Shown piece after piece: positions 7,856 to 15,787 of a DNA stretch of 46,231 nt (position 1 is the first letter of the stretch; each line of letters opens with the position of its first letter). The position numbers and the translations under genes are program-made. A model generated the notes under the pieces. It had not been told where the DNA came from. It saw nothing but the letters and a program-made list of their open reading frames with translations, and ran no database searches. This DNA is from Azospirillum sp. (GTDB lineage: Bacteria; Pseudomonadota; Alphaproteobacteria; Azospirillales; Azospirillaceae), in contig WGNK01000046.1 in NCBI GenBank assembly GCA_016124535.1, forward strand, positions 1 through 46,231, written 5' to 3'.

Positions 7856-8486
7856 CCCCTGCCTCGACCCAAGCCGGGGCGACCGGCGTAAAATCGAACA
7901 ACCCCGGCTTGACCTGGCGAGCCAGCACCACCGCGGCACCGACCAGCAGCCCCTCGATTGCCATCACCGGCAGATGGGTGACGAAGATCAGCTCGGCCGC
8001 CGGGATGAAGGCGCGCCCGCTTGCCGCCAAGGCCAGCCCGACCATGAGCACCGACAAGGCGATCGCCAGCGTACCGGCCGCCAAGCCCCAGCCGAACAGC
8101 GCCGCCGGCTCGGCGCGGCACAGGCCCGGCCGGCACAGGTAGTGGACCAGCACCGCAGGTGCCGCCATGTTGACGATGTTGACGCCGAGTGCGGTCAGGC
8201 CGCCGAAGCCGAACACCATCGCCTGGAGGAACAGAGCAACCGCAATCGCCGGGAACGCCGCCCAGCCCAGCGCCAGCCCGACCAGGCCGCTCAGCAGCAT
8301 ATGGGTGCTGGTCGGACCGACCGGGACATGGACCAGCGAGGCGACGAAAAACGCCGAACTCAGGACCGCCACCCGCGGCAGGTGGTCGGGCTCCAGGGTC
8401 TTGAGGCCACGGGCAATTCCGGCCACCGCGAGCACGGTGCCGCCGGCCAGGACCGGAGCGGAAAGTACGCCATCGACGATATGCAT
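7848..8486 (-). CDS. cbiM: ECF nickel/cobalt importer substrate-binding membrane protein
   Basis: CbiM/NikM is the metal-recognising S component. The 212-residue protein begins MHIVDGVLSAPV, the conserved N-terminus whose Met-His amino-terminal nitrogen and side chains form part of the square-planar Ni/Co site. Further marks are HVPVGPTSTHMLLSGL (about 53-68) and several membrane helices up to the VTHLPVMAIEGLLVG segment. It is followed by nikL, cbiQ and cbiO and preceded by nikK at 23 bases. Nickel versus cobalt cannot be decided from this protein alone. Confidence 0.93.
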   Translation of the reverse strand: MHIVDGVLSAPVLAGGTVLAVAGIARGLKTLEPDHLPRVAVLSSAFFVASLVHVPVGPTSTHMLLSGLVGLALGWAAFPAIAVALFLQAMVFGFGGLTALGVNIVNMAAPAVLVHYLCRPGLCRAEPAALFGWGLAAGTLAIALSVLMVGLALAASGRAFIPAAELIFVTHLPVMAIEGLLVGAAVVLARQVKPGLFDFTPVAPAWVEAGDD

Positions 8487-8509
8487 GGGCTACGGGCTCC
8501 CGCTTGGCG

Positions 8510-9301
8510 TTATTTCCTGCCGGTGGTCATGTCGGTGGTCTTGACCCAGATCAGCCCGCCGGCCTCAACCGGTGCGTCCTTCCCGTCCGGAGCGGTCATT
8601 GGCCGCTCGCCGACCCGCAGAGCCGCGAAACCCCACCAACCGGCGCGCGGCATGGTGTAGGTGAAACTGCCGTTGGCGTCAGCCTTGATCACCTGGGTCA
8701 CGAACACATCGGCAGGCGCCTTGACCGTGTCGCCGCCATTGACGAATTCGACCTCGATCTCGGTGAATGGGGCCGGTTTGCCATTTTCCAGAACGATGCC
8801 GGAGAAGCTGTTGCCGGACCACAAACCATAGGGCCGGGTCAGTGGTTTGATTTCCACCGGCAGCCCGACCAAGGCATCCCAGCCTTCGCCGCCGGCGAAA
8901 GCATCGACCACCACCTTGGTGTAGTGCACGATGTATTTGCCTTCAGCCGGTTCCCAGTAGGGTGCCGGGGCCAGGTAGAAGATATAATCACCCGGTCCCT
9001 CGACCTGGTAACTGGCGCGCCAGGCCGGCTTGCCATCGACCTCGAATCGGGTCAAGCCGGCGAGCAGGGTCGTGTTCGTTTCGCCGACGACCACCCCGAA
9101 TTGTTCGGGCCGCGCCATCGCCATCACCGGTCCCTGGTCAAACGGGTGGGTGAAGACCGCGTCGACGCTCACCATGCGCCCGGTGGCCGCGGTGACCAGA
9201 TCGGGCGAGGGGATCAGCTCCTGGAAATGGGCGAACGCCGGGGCCACCGATCCCAGCAGGACGCCGATACTTGCCACCGCAATATGAGCCGATCTGGCCA
9301 T
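8510..9301 (-). CDS. nikK: DUF4198 periplasmic metal-uptake protein (NikK-like)
   Basis: A 263-residue secreted protein of the DUF4198 family. NikK is the periplasmic component found with NikMLQO nickel importers. From the ATG at 9301 it has a classical signal peptide (MARSAHIAVAS to APAFAHFQELIPS) whose cleavage would leave a histidine near the mature N-terminus, as in NikK. Later motifs include Y-x-V-E-GPGDYIFYLAPAPYWEPAEGKYIVHYTKVVVDA. The frame extends upstream to 9370, but those codons lack export features. It is the first gene of the nikK-to-cobI operon. An imperfect TTGACA lies upstream, but no convincing promoter or riboswitch was found. Confidence 0.85.
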   Translation of the reverse strand: MARSAHIAVASIGVLLGSVAPAFAHFQELIPSPDLVTAATGRMVSVDAVFTHPFDQGPVMAMARPEQFGVVVGETNTTLLAGLTRFEVDGKPAWRASYQVEGPGDYIFYLAPAPYWEPAEGKYIVHYTKVVVDAFAGGEGWDALVGLPVEIKPLTRPYGLWSGNSFSGIVLENGKPAPFTEIEVEFVNGGDTVKAPADVFVTQVIKADANGSFTYTMPRAGWWGFAALRVGERPMTAPDGKDAPVEAGGLIWVKTTDMTTGRK

Positions 9302-9394
9302 CTCGATCCCGAAGCTCCCCCACGCCGTAACATTATGCGACAAGGTGATCTCCGCCGGAGGCGCTGTCAAGAACGGTAATGGAGCCTGTCTCAG

Positions 9395-9588
9395 TCAGGG
9401 TTTTGCCGGGAGTCGGCAGCCAGCCTGGCATTGAACAGGGGTGCGGGCGAGCGGTTCGACCGTCCCGCAACCGATATCGAGCACAGCCGCGCCATGGCTG
9501 CGCAGCGTTCGAGCCATCCGCGCTGCCTCCGCGTCGGGCCGCGCGTCGTGGCCGATGCCTTGGCGTGACCGCGATAGAGGTCGATCAT
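9395..9588 (-). pseudogene. Remnant of a SAM-dependent methyltransferase
   Basis: Two out-of-frame pieces on the minus strand together resemble a class I methyltransferase. The first, from 9588, reads MIDLYRGHAKA, the usual N-terminal 'LYxRHAxAW' type segment. The second, from about 9517, in another frame, reads RSHGAAVLDIGCGTVEPLAR, a SAM-binding motif I with one or more residues lost (normally GCGxGEP). The frame stops at 9395. At least one frameshift plus internal loss and a missing C-terminal half make it non-functional. It lies between yejE and nikK, where yejF might have been expected. Confidence 0.65.
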
Positions 9589-9613
9589 GCGGCTGGCTGA
9601 ATCAGCCACAGCT

Positions 9614-10657
9614 TCAGGCCGCGAAACCCCTGGTCTTGCGCGGGTCGAAGGCATCGCGCACCGCCTCGCCGATAAAAATCAGCAAGCTCAGCATGATCGC
9701 CAGCACGAAGAAGGCGGTGAGTCCGAGCCATGGCGCTTGCAGATTGGCCTTGCCCTGGGCCAGCAATTCGCCCAGCGACGGCGAGCCCGGCGGCAGGCCG
9801 AAGCCGAGGAAATCCAGCGCGGTCAACGTGGTGATCGAGCCATTCAGGATGAATGGCATGAAGGTCAGGGTCGCGACCATGGCATTGGGCAGGACATGCT
9901 TGACCATAATCACCAGATCACGGGCGCCCAGCGCGCGTGCCGCCCGCACATAGTCGAAATTGCGCGCGCGCAGGAACTCGGCGCGCACCACCCCGACCAG
10001 CCCCATCCACTTGAACAGCAGCAAAAAACCCAGCAGGAACCAGAAATTGGGCGTCACCACCGCCGACAGGATGATCAGCAGGTATAATTCCGGCAGGCCC
10101 GACCAGATTTCCATGAAACGCTGAAACAGCAGATCGATCCGGCCGCCGAAATAGCCCTGGACCGCACCCGCCGCGATACCGATCACCGACGACACCAGAG
10201 TCAGCGTCAGGCCGAACAGCACCGACAGGCGGAAGCCGTAAATCATCCGGGCGACCACGTCGCGGCCCTGGTCGTCGGTGCCCAGCCAGTTTTCGGCCGA
10301 CGGCGGCGCCGGTGCCGGCTCCGGCAGGTTATAGTTGATCGTGCGGTAGGAATAGGGAATCACCGGCCACACCATCCAACCCTTGGCCTGGATCAGGTCG
10401 CGCACGAACGGATCACGGTAGTCCGCCTCGGTGGCGAATTCGCCGCCGAATGCGGTTTCGGGGTAGACCGCGACGATCGGCAGATAGAAGCCGCCGTCGA
10501 AACGGATCAGCAGCGGCTTATCATTGGCAATGAGTTCGGCGAACAGGCTGGTGCCGAAGATCGCCAGAAAAATCCACAGCGACCACCAGCCGCGCCGGTT
10601 GGCCCGGAAATTGGCCAGCCGCCGCCGGGTCAATGGCGTCAGGCGCAGGCCGGTCAT
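9614..10657 (-). CDS. yejE: Peptide ABC transporter permease YejE
   Basis: Inner-membrane permease of the Yej oligopeptide importer, 347 residues. The N-terminus shows TRRRLANFRANRRGWWSLWIF, typical of the OppC/YejE group, then a long periplasmic insert, the NWLGTDDQGRDVVARMIYGFR segment (about 140-160) and the ATPase-contacting EAA loop RAARALGARDLVIMVKHVLPNA (about 243-265). It follows yejB by 55 bases, and a palindromic repeat lies just before its start. The ATPase gene yejF is not next to it. Confidence 0.93.
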   Translation of the reverse strand: MTGLRLTPLTRRRLANFRANRRGWWSLWIFLAIFGTSLFAELIANDKPLLIRFDGGFYLPIVAVYPETAFGGEFATEADYRDPFVRDLIQAKGWMVWPVIPYSYRTINYNLPEPAPAPPSAENWLGTDDQGRDVVARMIYGFRLSVLFGLTLTLVSSVIGIAAGAVQGYFGGRIDLLFQRFMEIWSGLPELYLLIILSAVVTPNFWFLLGFLLLFKWMGLVGVVRAEFLRARNFDYVRAARALGARDLVIMVKHVLPNAMVATLTFMPFILNGSITTLTALDFLGFGLPPGSPSLGELLAQGKANLQAPWLGLTAFFVLAIMLSLLIFIGEAVRDAFDPRKTRGFAA

Positions 10658-10670
10658 CGCCGAAGGCCGG

Positions 10671-10694
10671 GGGGCTGAAGCCCCTCGGACCCCT
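10671..10694. repeat. Intra-operon palindromic element, copy 2
   Basis: Hairpin GGGGCT-GA-AGCCCC (10671-10684) followed by TCGGACCCCT. It lies 13 bases upstream of the yejE ATG, inside the yejB-yejE spacer, where the ribosome site would normally be. The TCGGACCCCT tail is identical to that of the copy at 35659. Confidence 0.6.
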
Positions 10695-10712
10695 CGCTAC
10701 GGGTGCCATTCC

Positions 10713-11831
10713 TCATGTCTGCCGTGCCTCGAAATCGATTCTGGGGTCGGTGACCACGTACATCAGGTCGCCGACCAGGTTCATCACCAGGCCCAGCAGG
10801 GTGAAGAAATACAGCGAGCCGAACATCACCGGATAGTCGCGCTTGATCGCCGCCTCGAAGCCGAGCAGCCCCAGGCCATCCAGGGAAAAGATCACCTCGA
10901 TCAGCAAGGCGCCGGTGAATAGAATACCGATGAAGGCGCCGGGGAAGCCGGCGATCACGATCAGCATGGCGTTGCGGAAGACGTGGCCGTAAAGCACGCG
11001 GTTCTCGGTCAGCCCCTTGGCGCGGGCGGTGATCACGTATTGCTTGTTGATCTCTTCCAGGAACGAGTTCTTGGTCAGCATGGTCAGGCTGGCGAAGCCG
11101 CCGATCACCAGGGCCGAGATCGGCAGCACCAGGTGCCATAAATAGTCGAAGCTCTGTTGCCACCACGAGAGTTGCGCCCAATTGTCCGAGACCAGGCCGC
11201 GCAGCGGAAACCACGAGACGTAACGGCCGCCGGCGAAGACCACGATCAGCAGGACCGCGAACAGAAAACCCGGAATGGCGTAACCGACGATCACCAGGCC
11301 GCTCGACCAGACATCGAACGGCGAACCGTCGCGCACCGCCTTGGCGATGCCGAGCGGGATCGAGACCAGATAGATCAGCAGCGTCGTCCACAGTCCCAGC
11401 GAGATCGACACCGGCATTTTGGCCAAAACCAGATCCACCACCCGCTGGTCGCGGAAATAGCTCTTGCCGAAGTCGAACACCAGGTAATGCTGCATCATCA
11501 GCAGGAAACGCTCGCCCAGCGGCTTGTCGAAGCCGAATTCCTTCTCCAGCTGCTTGATGAATTCGGGGTCGAGGCCCTGGGCGCCGCGATAGCGGCTGTT
11601 CACCCCGGCCTCGGCGCGCAGTTGTTCGCGTTGCGCCGGGTTCTGGATGTCGCTGCCGGCGCCGGCGCCGCCGATCCGCGCGGTGGCCTCAGTGGCGTTG
11701 CCCTGCAGCTGGGCAATGATCTGATCGATCGGGCCGCCCGGCGCCAATTGCACGATGAAGAAATTGACCACCATGATCCCGAGCAGGGTCGGGATGATCA
11801 GCAGGACGCGGCGCACGATATAGGCGAGCAT
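10713..11831 (-). CDS. yejB: Peptide ABC transporter permease YejB
   Basis: Inner-membrane permease partner of YejE, 372 residues from the ATG at 11831. The N-terminus MLAYIVRRVLLIIPTLLGI is typical of DppB/OppB/YejB. The periplasmic insert contains GVNSRYRGAQGLDPEFIKQL and KEFGFDKPLGERFLLM, a YejB-type segment, and the EAA loop is YVITARAKGLTENRVLYGHV (about 265-285). The longer frame to 11903 overlaps yejA and is rejected. It follows yejA by 13 bases. Confidence 0.94.
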   Translation of the reverse strand: MLAYIVRRVLLIIPTLLGIMVVNFFIVQLAPGGPIDQIIAQLQGNATEATARIGGAGAGSDIQNPAQREQLRAEAGVNSRYRGAQGLDPEFIKQLEKEFGFDKPLGERFLLMMQHYLVFDFGKSYFRDQRVVDLVLAKMPVSISLGLWTTLLIYLVSIPLGIAKAVRDGSPFDVWSSGLVIVGYAIPGFLFAVLLIVVFAGGRYVSWFPLRGLVSDNWAQLSWWQQSFDYLWHLVLPISALVIGGFASLTMLTKNSFLEEINKQYVITARAKGLTENRVLYGHVFRNAMLIVIAGFPGAFIGILFTGALLIEVIFSLDGLGLLGFEAAIKRDYPVMFGSLYFFTLLGLVMNLVGDLMYVVTDPRIDFEARQT

Positions 11832-11844
11832 CGGGGGGGGGCCT

Positions 11845-13689
11845 CTAGGGTGCCGGATGGCGGCCTTGGACCGCCCGGATCGAGGGCGCCTTGGCGGCGT
11901 CAAGCCACCAGGTGTCGATCACCCCGAGGCCGTATTTCGGCGTTACCAGGGGCGCGCCGAATTTGTCCCAATAGGCCAGGCGGTCGCGGTCGAGATGCCA
12001 TTGCGGGATCACATAGAAGCCCCACAGCAGCACCCGGTCGAGCGCGCGGACGCGGGTGATCAGGCTCGCCCGGTCGGGCGCCTGGACGATCAGGTCGATC
12101 AGATGGTCGACCACCGGATCGTTGACGCCGGCGATGTTGCGGCTGCCCTTGATCGCTGCGCGGGTGGAACCCCAGAAATCGAGCTGTTCGTTGCCCGGCG
12201 ACAGCGATTGTCCAAAGCCGCCGATCGTCATGTCGAAATTGAAGTCGTCGATCAGGTTCTGATACTGGGCATCATCGACCACCCGGTAGCGCGCGGTGAT
12301 GCCGAGCCGCTTCAGATTGGCGATGAACGGCCCGACCCACGGTTCGAACAGCGGCGAGGGATAGAGGATTTCGAAGGTGAGCGGCTTGCCATTGGCGGCA
12401 TTGACCAACTGGTTGTCGCGCAAGACCCAGCCGGCCCCCGCCAGCAATTCGGTGGCTTTCCGCAGATTGCCTCTGGCATTGCCGCTGGCGTCGGTCTTCG
12501 GGGGGTGGAATTCCTCGGTGAACAAGCGGGGCGGCAACCGGTCGCGGAACGGCTCCAGGATCGCCAATTCGTCCTTTGACGGCAGTCCGCTCGACGCCAG
12601 CTCGGAATTGGCAAAATAGCTTTCGGTGCGTTTGTAGGCACCATAGGCGACATTGCGGTTGGCCCATTCGAAGTCAAAAGCGTAACCCAGGGCCTCGCGC
12701 ACCCGCGGGTCTTTGAAGATTTCGCGGCGGCTGTTGAAGACGAAGGCCTGCATACCCGCGGGACGCTCGTGTTTAATTTCGCGCTTGACGATCAGGCCGT
12801 CGCGCACCGGTGGTGCGTCGTAGCCGGTCGCCCAGGTCTTGGCGCTGTTTTCCTGGCGGTAGTCGTAGGCGCCGGCCAGGAAGGCTTCCAGCGCGACCCC
12901 GGCGTCGCGGTAATAGTCATAGCGGATGCGATCGAAATTATAGCGACCGCGATTGATCGGCAGCTCCCGGCCCCACCAGTCCGCGACTCGCTGAAGGGTG
13001 ATCGCCCGCCCCGGTTCCACCGTCTCGATCCGATAGGGGCCGCTGCCCAGCGGCGGTTCCAGCGTGGTGCTGGCGAAATCGCGGCTCGCCCAGTAATGCT
13101 TAGGCATCACCGGCATCTGACCCATGATCAGCGGCAGCTCGCTGTTGCCCGGCCGTTTGAAGGTGAACTTGACCCGCGCGGGGCCATCGGCTTCGGCCTT
13201 GGCGACCTCGGCATAATAGCTGCGATAGAACGGGTGTCCCTTTTCCTTGAGCGCCTCGAAGCTCCAGACCACGTCTTCGGCGGTGATCGGCTGGCCGTCA
13301 TGCCAGCGCGCCTGCGACCGCAGCGTATAGGCGACCCAGGCGCGATCGGCCGGGATGTCGATGGTTTCGGCAATCAGGCCGTATTCGCTGAACGGTTCAT
13401 CGAGGGTCTGGGTGGTCAGGGTTTCGAACGCCAAGCCGAGGCCGGCGGCACCGACCCCGCGCAGAATATAGGGGTTGAGGCTGTCGAAGCTGCCAATCGC
13501 CGACAGCTTGATCTCGCCGCCCTTGGGTGCGGCCGGGTCGGCATAGTCGAGGTGGTCGAAACCCGGCTGGTATTTTGGAGTCCCATGCAGGGTGACCGCT
13601 GGCGCCCCCAGGACATCGTCGGCGCGCGCGACCGATACTGCCGGAAGGGCAGCGATCAGGATGGCCGTGACTGCGGCAAACAGGCGCAT
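11845..13689 (-). CDS. yejA: Extracellular solute-binding protein YejA
   Basis: Family 5 periplasmic binding protein, 614 residues, which captures oligopeptides for YejB/YejE. From the ATG at 13689 (ribosome site GAGGAG 5 bases before) there is a signal peptide MRLFAAVTAILIAALPAVS ending near ARADD. Marks of the YejA branch are HGTPKYQPGFDHLDYADPAA, GGEIKLSAIGSFDSLNPYIL, and the C-terminal WGFYVIPQWHLDRDRLAYWD. It is the first gene of yejABE and is transcribed away from the hemerythrin gene. Confidence 0.94.
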   Translation of the reverse strand: MRLFAAVTAILIAALPAVSVARADDVLGAPAVTLHGTPKYQPGFDHLDYADPAAPKGGEIKLSAIGSFDSLNPYILRGVGAAGLGLAFETLTTQTLDEPFSEYGLIAETIDIPADRAWVAYTLRSQARWHDGQPITAEDVVWSFEALKEKGHPFYRSYYAEVAKAEADGPARVKFTFKRPGNSELPLIMGQMPVMPKHYWASRDFASTTLEPPLGSGPYRIETVEPGRAITLQRVADWWGRELPINRGRYNFDRIRYDYYRDAGVALEAFLAGAYDYRQENSAKTWATGYDAPPVRDGLIVKREIKHERPAGMQAFVFNSRREIFKDPRVREALGYAFDFEWANRNVAYGAYKRTESYFANSELASSGLPSKDELAILEPFRDRLPPRLFTEEFHPPKTDASGNARGNLRKATELLAGAGWVLRDNQLVNAANGKPLTFEILYPSPLFEPWVGPFIANLKRLGITARYRVVDDAQYQNLIDDFNFDMTIGGFGQSLSPGNEQLDFWGSTRAAIKGSRNIAGVNDPVVDHLIDLIVQAPDRASLITRVRALDRVLLWGFYVIPQWHLDRDRLAYWDKFGAPLVTPKYGLGVIDTWWLDAAKAPSIRAVQGRHPAP

Positions 13690-13864
13690 GACAACTCCTC
13701 GGCGGCGGCATCGGCAGCGCCACTCTAGGCCGGCCGCGGTGGCGAGATCAAGGCAGGGTCGGTACGGGGTAGCGCGGAGACGGTTCCTGACAGCTCTGCC
13801 AGTAGACGCTCGATCGGGGGCTCCCAAAATACCCACAACTTTCAGCAGGCGGGGAGTTGTCGCC

Positions 13865-14305
13865 ATGTCGTTTCTCGGTTTCGCCAGAAAGAAGCCGGCG
13901 CTTGATCTATCCTATTCGGTGATCAACGAAGACCATACCCATCTGATCCAGCTTGCCGCCGAACTGCGTTGCACCGCGCTCAAGGGAGTCGGCGACACGC
14001 CGACGGCCCAGGCTGAAAAGCAGGCTCAGGTCGAAGACCTGGTCTATCGGCTGATCGCGGATTCGATCGAGCATTTCTCCCGCGAGGAGGTGCTGATGCA
14101 GGCCTATAACTACCCCGGCTATCGCCTGCATCGCCAAGAACACGAGCAACTCAGCCGCAAGGCGACCGCCTACTACAACGACCTGACCGAAGGGCGGATC
14201 GCGATCACCGAAGACCTGGCCAATTTCTACCGCCGCTGGCTGCACGATCATATCCGCAGCCACGACAAGGACCTCGAACGCTTCCTGTTCGGCCGGCGGA
14301 GCTGA
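13865..14305 (+). CDS. Bacteriohemerythrin
   Basis: A 146-residue single-domain hemerythrin, an oxygen-binding (or NO/redox-sensing) protein with a non-heme di-iron centre. The expected ligands are present: His24, His70, Glu74, His89, His93, His129 and Asp134, in the order NEDHTHL, HFSREE, HRQEH and HIRSHDKD. The start at 13865 is supported by GGGGAG upstream and by the beginning of similarity. It diverges from yejA. The C-terminus ends FLFGRRS, and a possible 49-residue frame follows after 3 bases. Confidence 0.9.
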   Translation: MSFLGFARKKPALDLSYSVINEDHTHLIQLAAELRCTALKGVGDTPTAQAEKQAQVEDLVYRLIADSIEHFSREEVLMQAYNYPGYRLHRQEHEQLSRKATAYYNDLTEGRIAITEDLANFYRRWLHDHIRSHDKDLERFLFGRRS

Positions 14306-14308
14306 ACA

Positions 14309-14458
14309 ATGGGGAAGCCGAAGCGGCCGCTGAGCAAGGGGCTGGGCCTGAACCTGGCCCGGCGCGTTCCGCCATCCTTGCTGCCGACCGCTTATCTCGC
14401 GGGCCGCGATCGGGGCCTTGATCAAGAGTGCTTCGATCAACGCCGCCCGAACAAATGA
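14309..14458 (+). CDS. Possible small protein, 49 residues, unknown
   Basis: Directly behind the hemerythrin gene an ATG opens a 49-residue basic frame (MGKPKRPLSKGLGLNLARRV and on), ending TGA at 14456-14458. It has no membrane segment and no motif I recognise. The tight spacing (3 bases) suggests coupling with the hemerythrin gene, but chance cannot be excluded in such GC-rich DNA. Confidence 0.3.
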   Translation: MGKPKRPLSKGLGLNLARRVPPSLLPTAYLAGRDRGLDQECFDQRRPNK

Positions 14459-14550
14459 CCCCGGCCAAGTCCCCGGCCTGTCCCCGCCTGGCCCCCGGCT
14501 AGCCGCTGAAGGTCATCGCAAGATGAGCCGGACGCTTAATTTGCCGTGAA

Positions 14551-14853
14551 TTACCGGATCGGCTGATGCACGGTCACCAGTTTGGTGCCATCGGGGAAGG
14601 TGGCTTCGACCTGGATTTCGTGGATCATTTCCGCAATCCCCTCCATCACCTGTGCCCGGCTGAGTACGGTGGCGCCGTCGCGCATCAGCTCCGCGACGCT
14701 GCGGCCGTCGCGCGCGCCCTCGACCACGAAATCGGTGATCAGCGCCACCGCCTCCGGGTGATTGAGGACGACGCCGCGCGCCAGGCGTTTGCGGGCAACC
14801 TCGGCCGCCATGGCGACCAGCAGCTTGTCCTTTTCCCTCGGTGTCAGATGCAT
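14551..14853 (-). CDS. ureA: Urease gamma subunit
   Basis: Complete 100-residue UreA, the smallest structural subunit of urease (urea to ammonia and CO2). It matches along its length: MHLTPREKDKLLVAMAAEVARKR, LNHPEAVALITDFVVEGARDG, ELMRDGATVLSRAQVMEG, and the end of the chain at VHQPIR. There is no ureB or ureC after it; the next genes downstream are the hypothetical frame and hemerythrin on the other strand. It is an orphan subunit, about 935 bases from the orphan ureD on the same strand. Confidence 0.95.
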   Translation of the reverse strand: MHLTPREKDKLLVAMAAEVARKRLARGVVLNHPEAVALITDFVVEGARDGRSVAELMRDGATVLSRAQVMEGIAEMIHEIQVEATFPDGTKLVTVHQPIR

Positions 14854-15291
14854 TGGTGCCGCTCTCCCAGGCTGGCGGTGGCGCAGGCTCAGTATAGCCG
14901 CGCCCGCCGGCGACCTGGAGTCCGGAAATCCACGCGGGCGGCCCGGACAATCGTCCGTGGGGCGTCAAAACGCCGCAGTGCCGCCGCATGATCGAAGAAT
15001 TGTCCGTAGATTTCACCAAAGTTACCGTGAGGTCGGCCAGAATCGATGCCGTTTGGCCTAGTCCTCGGTCGATAGTGCACCATATTTTTAAGGACGCCCC
15101 CAGCATTCTGTTGGATTTGGTGTCGGTATGCCACTAAAGTATACTGTGCAATCATTCTTAAGTTTGATGGCTAATCGGGCAGTGGTTGAATTGCTGATTT
15201 CTTTAAACGCGTGATAAGGTTGCCCATGTCTTGAGAGGCTGTTGTTGCTCGCAATGGTCGCGAGCCTGCCCTGACCCGAATGGAGGGTGCC
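14854..15291. other. Intergenic region between ureA and the CBS gene
   Basis: This 438-base gap separates two divergent genes. The part from about 15060 to 15240 is clearly AT-richer than the surroundings and probably carries the promoters. A short hairpin, GCTCGC at 15247-15252 with GCGAGC at 15260-15265, lies in the likely leader of the CBS gene. I see no coding frame with family similarity. Confidence 0.4.
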
Positions 15292-15750
15292 ATGCTGATT
15301 GCCGAAGTCGTTTCCGACCGTGATGGTGACGTCTTCACGATCCCCCCTTCGGCCAGCCTGGAGACCGCTTCCAAGCTGCTGGGCAAGAACCGGATCGGCG
15401 TGCTGGTGGTGTGTGACCGCTGGGGCAAGCTGGTCGGCATTCTGTCGGAGCGTGATGTCGTGCGGGCGCTCAGCGAACGCGGCCTGCCGGTGATGTCGGA
15501 AAGCGTCGAATCCGCGATGACCCGCAAGGTCGAAACCTGTTCGCCGCTCGACGAGGTCGAGGATGTGGTCGGGCGGATGAACCGCCACGGCTTCCGCCAC
15601 ATGCCGGTGGTCGAGGTCGGCGAGGTGGTCACCGTGGTCAGCATCAGGGACCTGTCCAAGGTGCTGGTGGAAAATCGTGCCCGCGACTGTGGCACCAGCC
15701 AGGCCTGGAATCCTCTGCGCTGGCGGATGCCGGTGATGATCGCACGTTGA
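15292..15750 (+). CDS. Two-CBS-domain protein
   Basis: A 152-residue protein consisting of a CBS-domain pair. Such modules bind adenine nucleotides and act as energy sensors. The repeats are at about 5-60 (VFTIPPSASLETASKLLGKN to GILSERDVVRAL) and about 70-130 (VESAMTRKVETCSPLDEVED to VSIRDLSKVL). I choose the ATG at 15292, preceded by GGAGG at 5 bases; the ATG at 15280 overlaps that site. The gene points opposite to its urease neighbours and sits between ureD and ureA. A bidirectional terminator separates it from ureD. Partner unknown. Confidence 0.88.
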   Translation: MLIAEVVSDRDGDVFTIPPSASLETASKLLGKNRIGVLVVCDRWGKLVGILSERDVVRALSERGLPVMSESVESAMTRKVETCSPLDEVEDVVGRMNRHGFRHMPVVEVGEVVTVVSIRDLSKVLVENRARDCGTSQAWNPLRWRMPVMIAR

Positions 15751-15767
15751 CCGGAACCCAATTGGGG

Positions 15768-15787
15768 GGCGGTCGGCATCGGCCGCC
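15768..15787. terminator. Bidirectional terminator between CBS gene and ureD
   Basis: The hairpin GGCGGTCGGCATCGGCCGCC lies between two convergent stops, ending one base before the ureD stop codon. There is no clear T-tract on either strand, so efficiency is uncertain. Confidence 0.5.

Noticed and set aside
9395..9480. Sequence TCCCGCAACCG and nearby stems suggested a cobalamin riboswitch for the nikK-cobI operon.
   Set aside because: It is on the wrong strand for the operon, lacks a convincing B12 box and is explained by the coding sequence of the broken methyltransferase motif.
14513..15106. 197-codon minus-strand frame covering ureA and its upstream region.
   Set aside because: It is out of frame with ureA, which matches the urease gamma family over its full length; the frame is a shadow.
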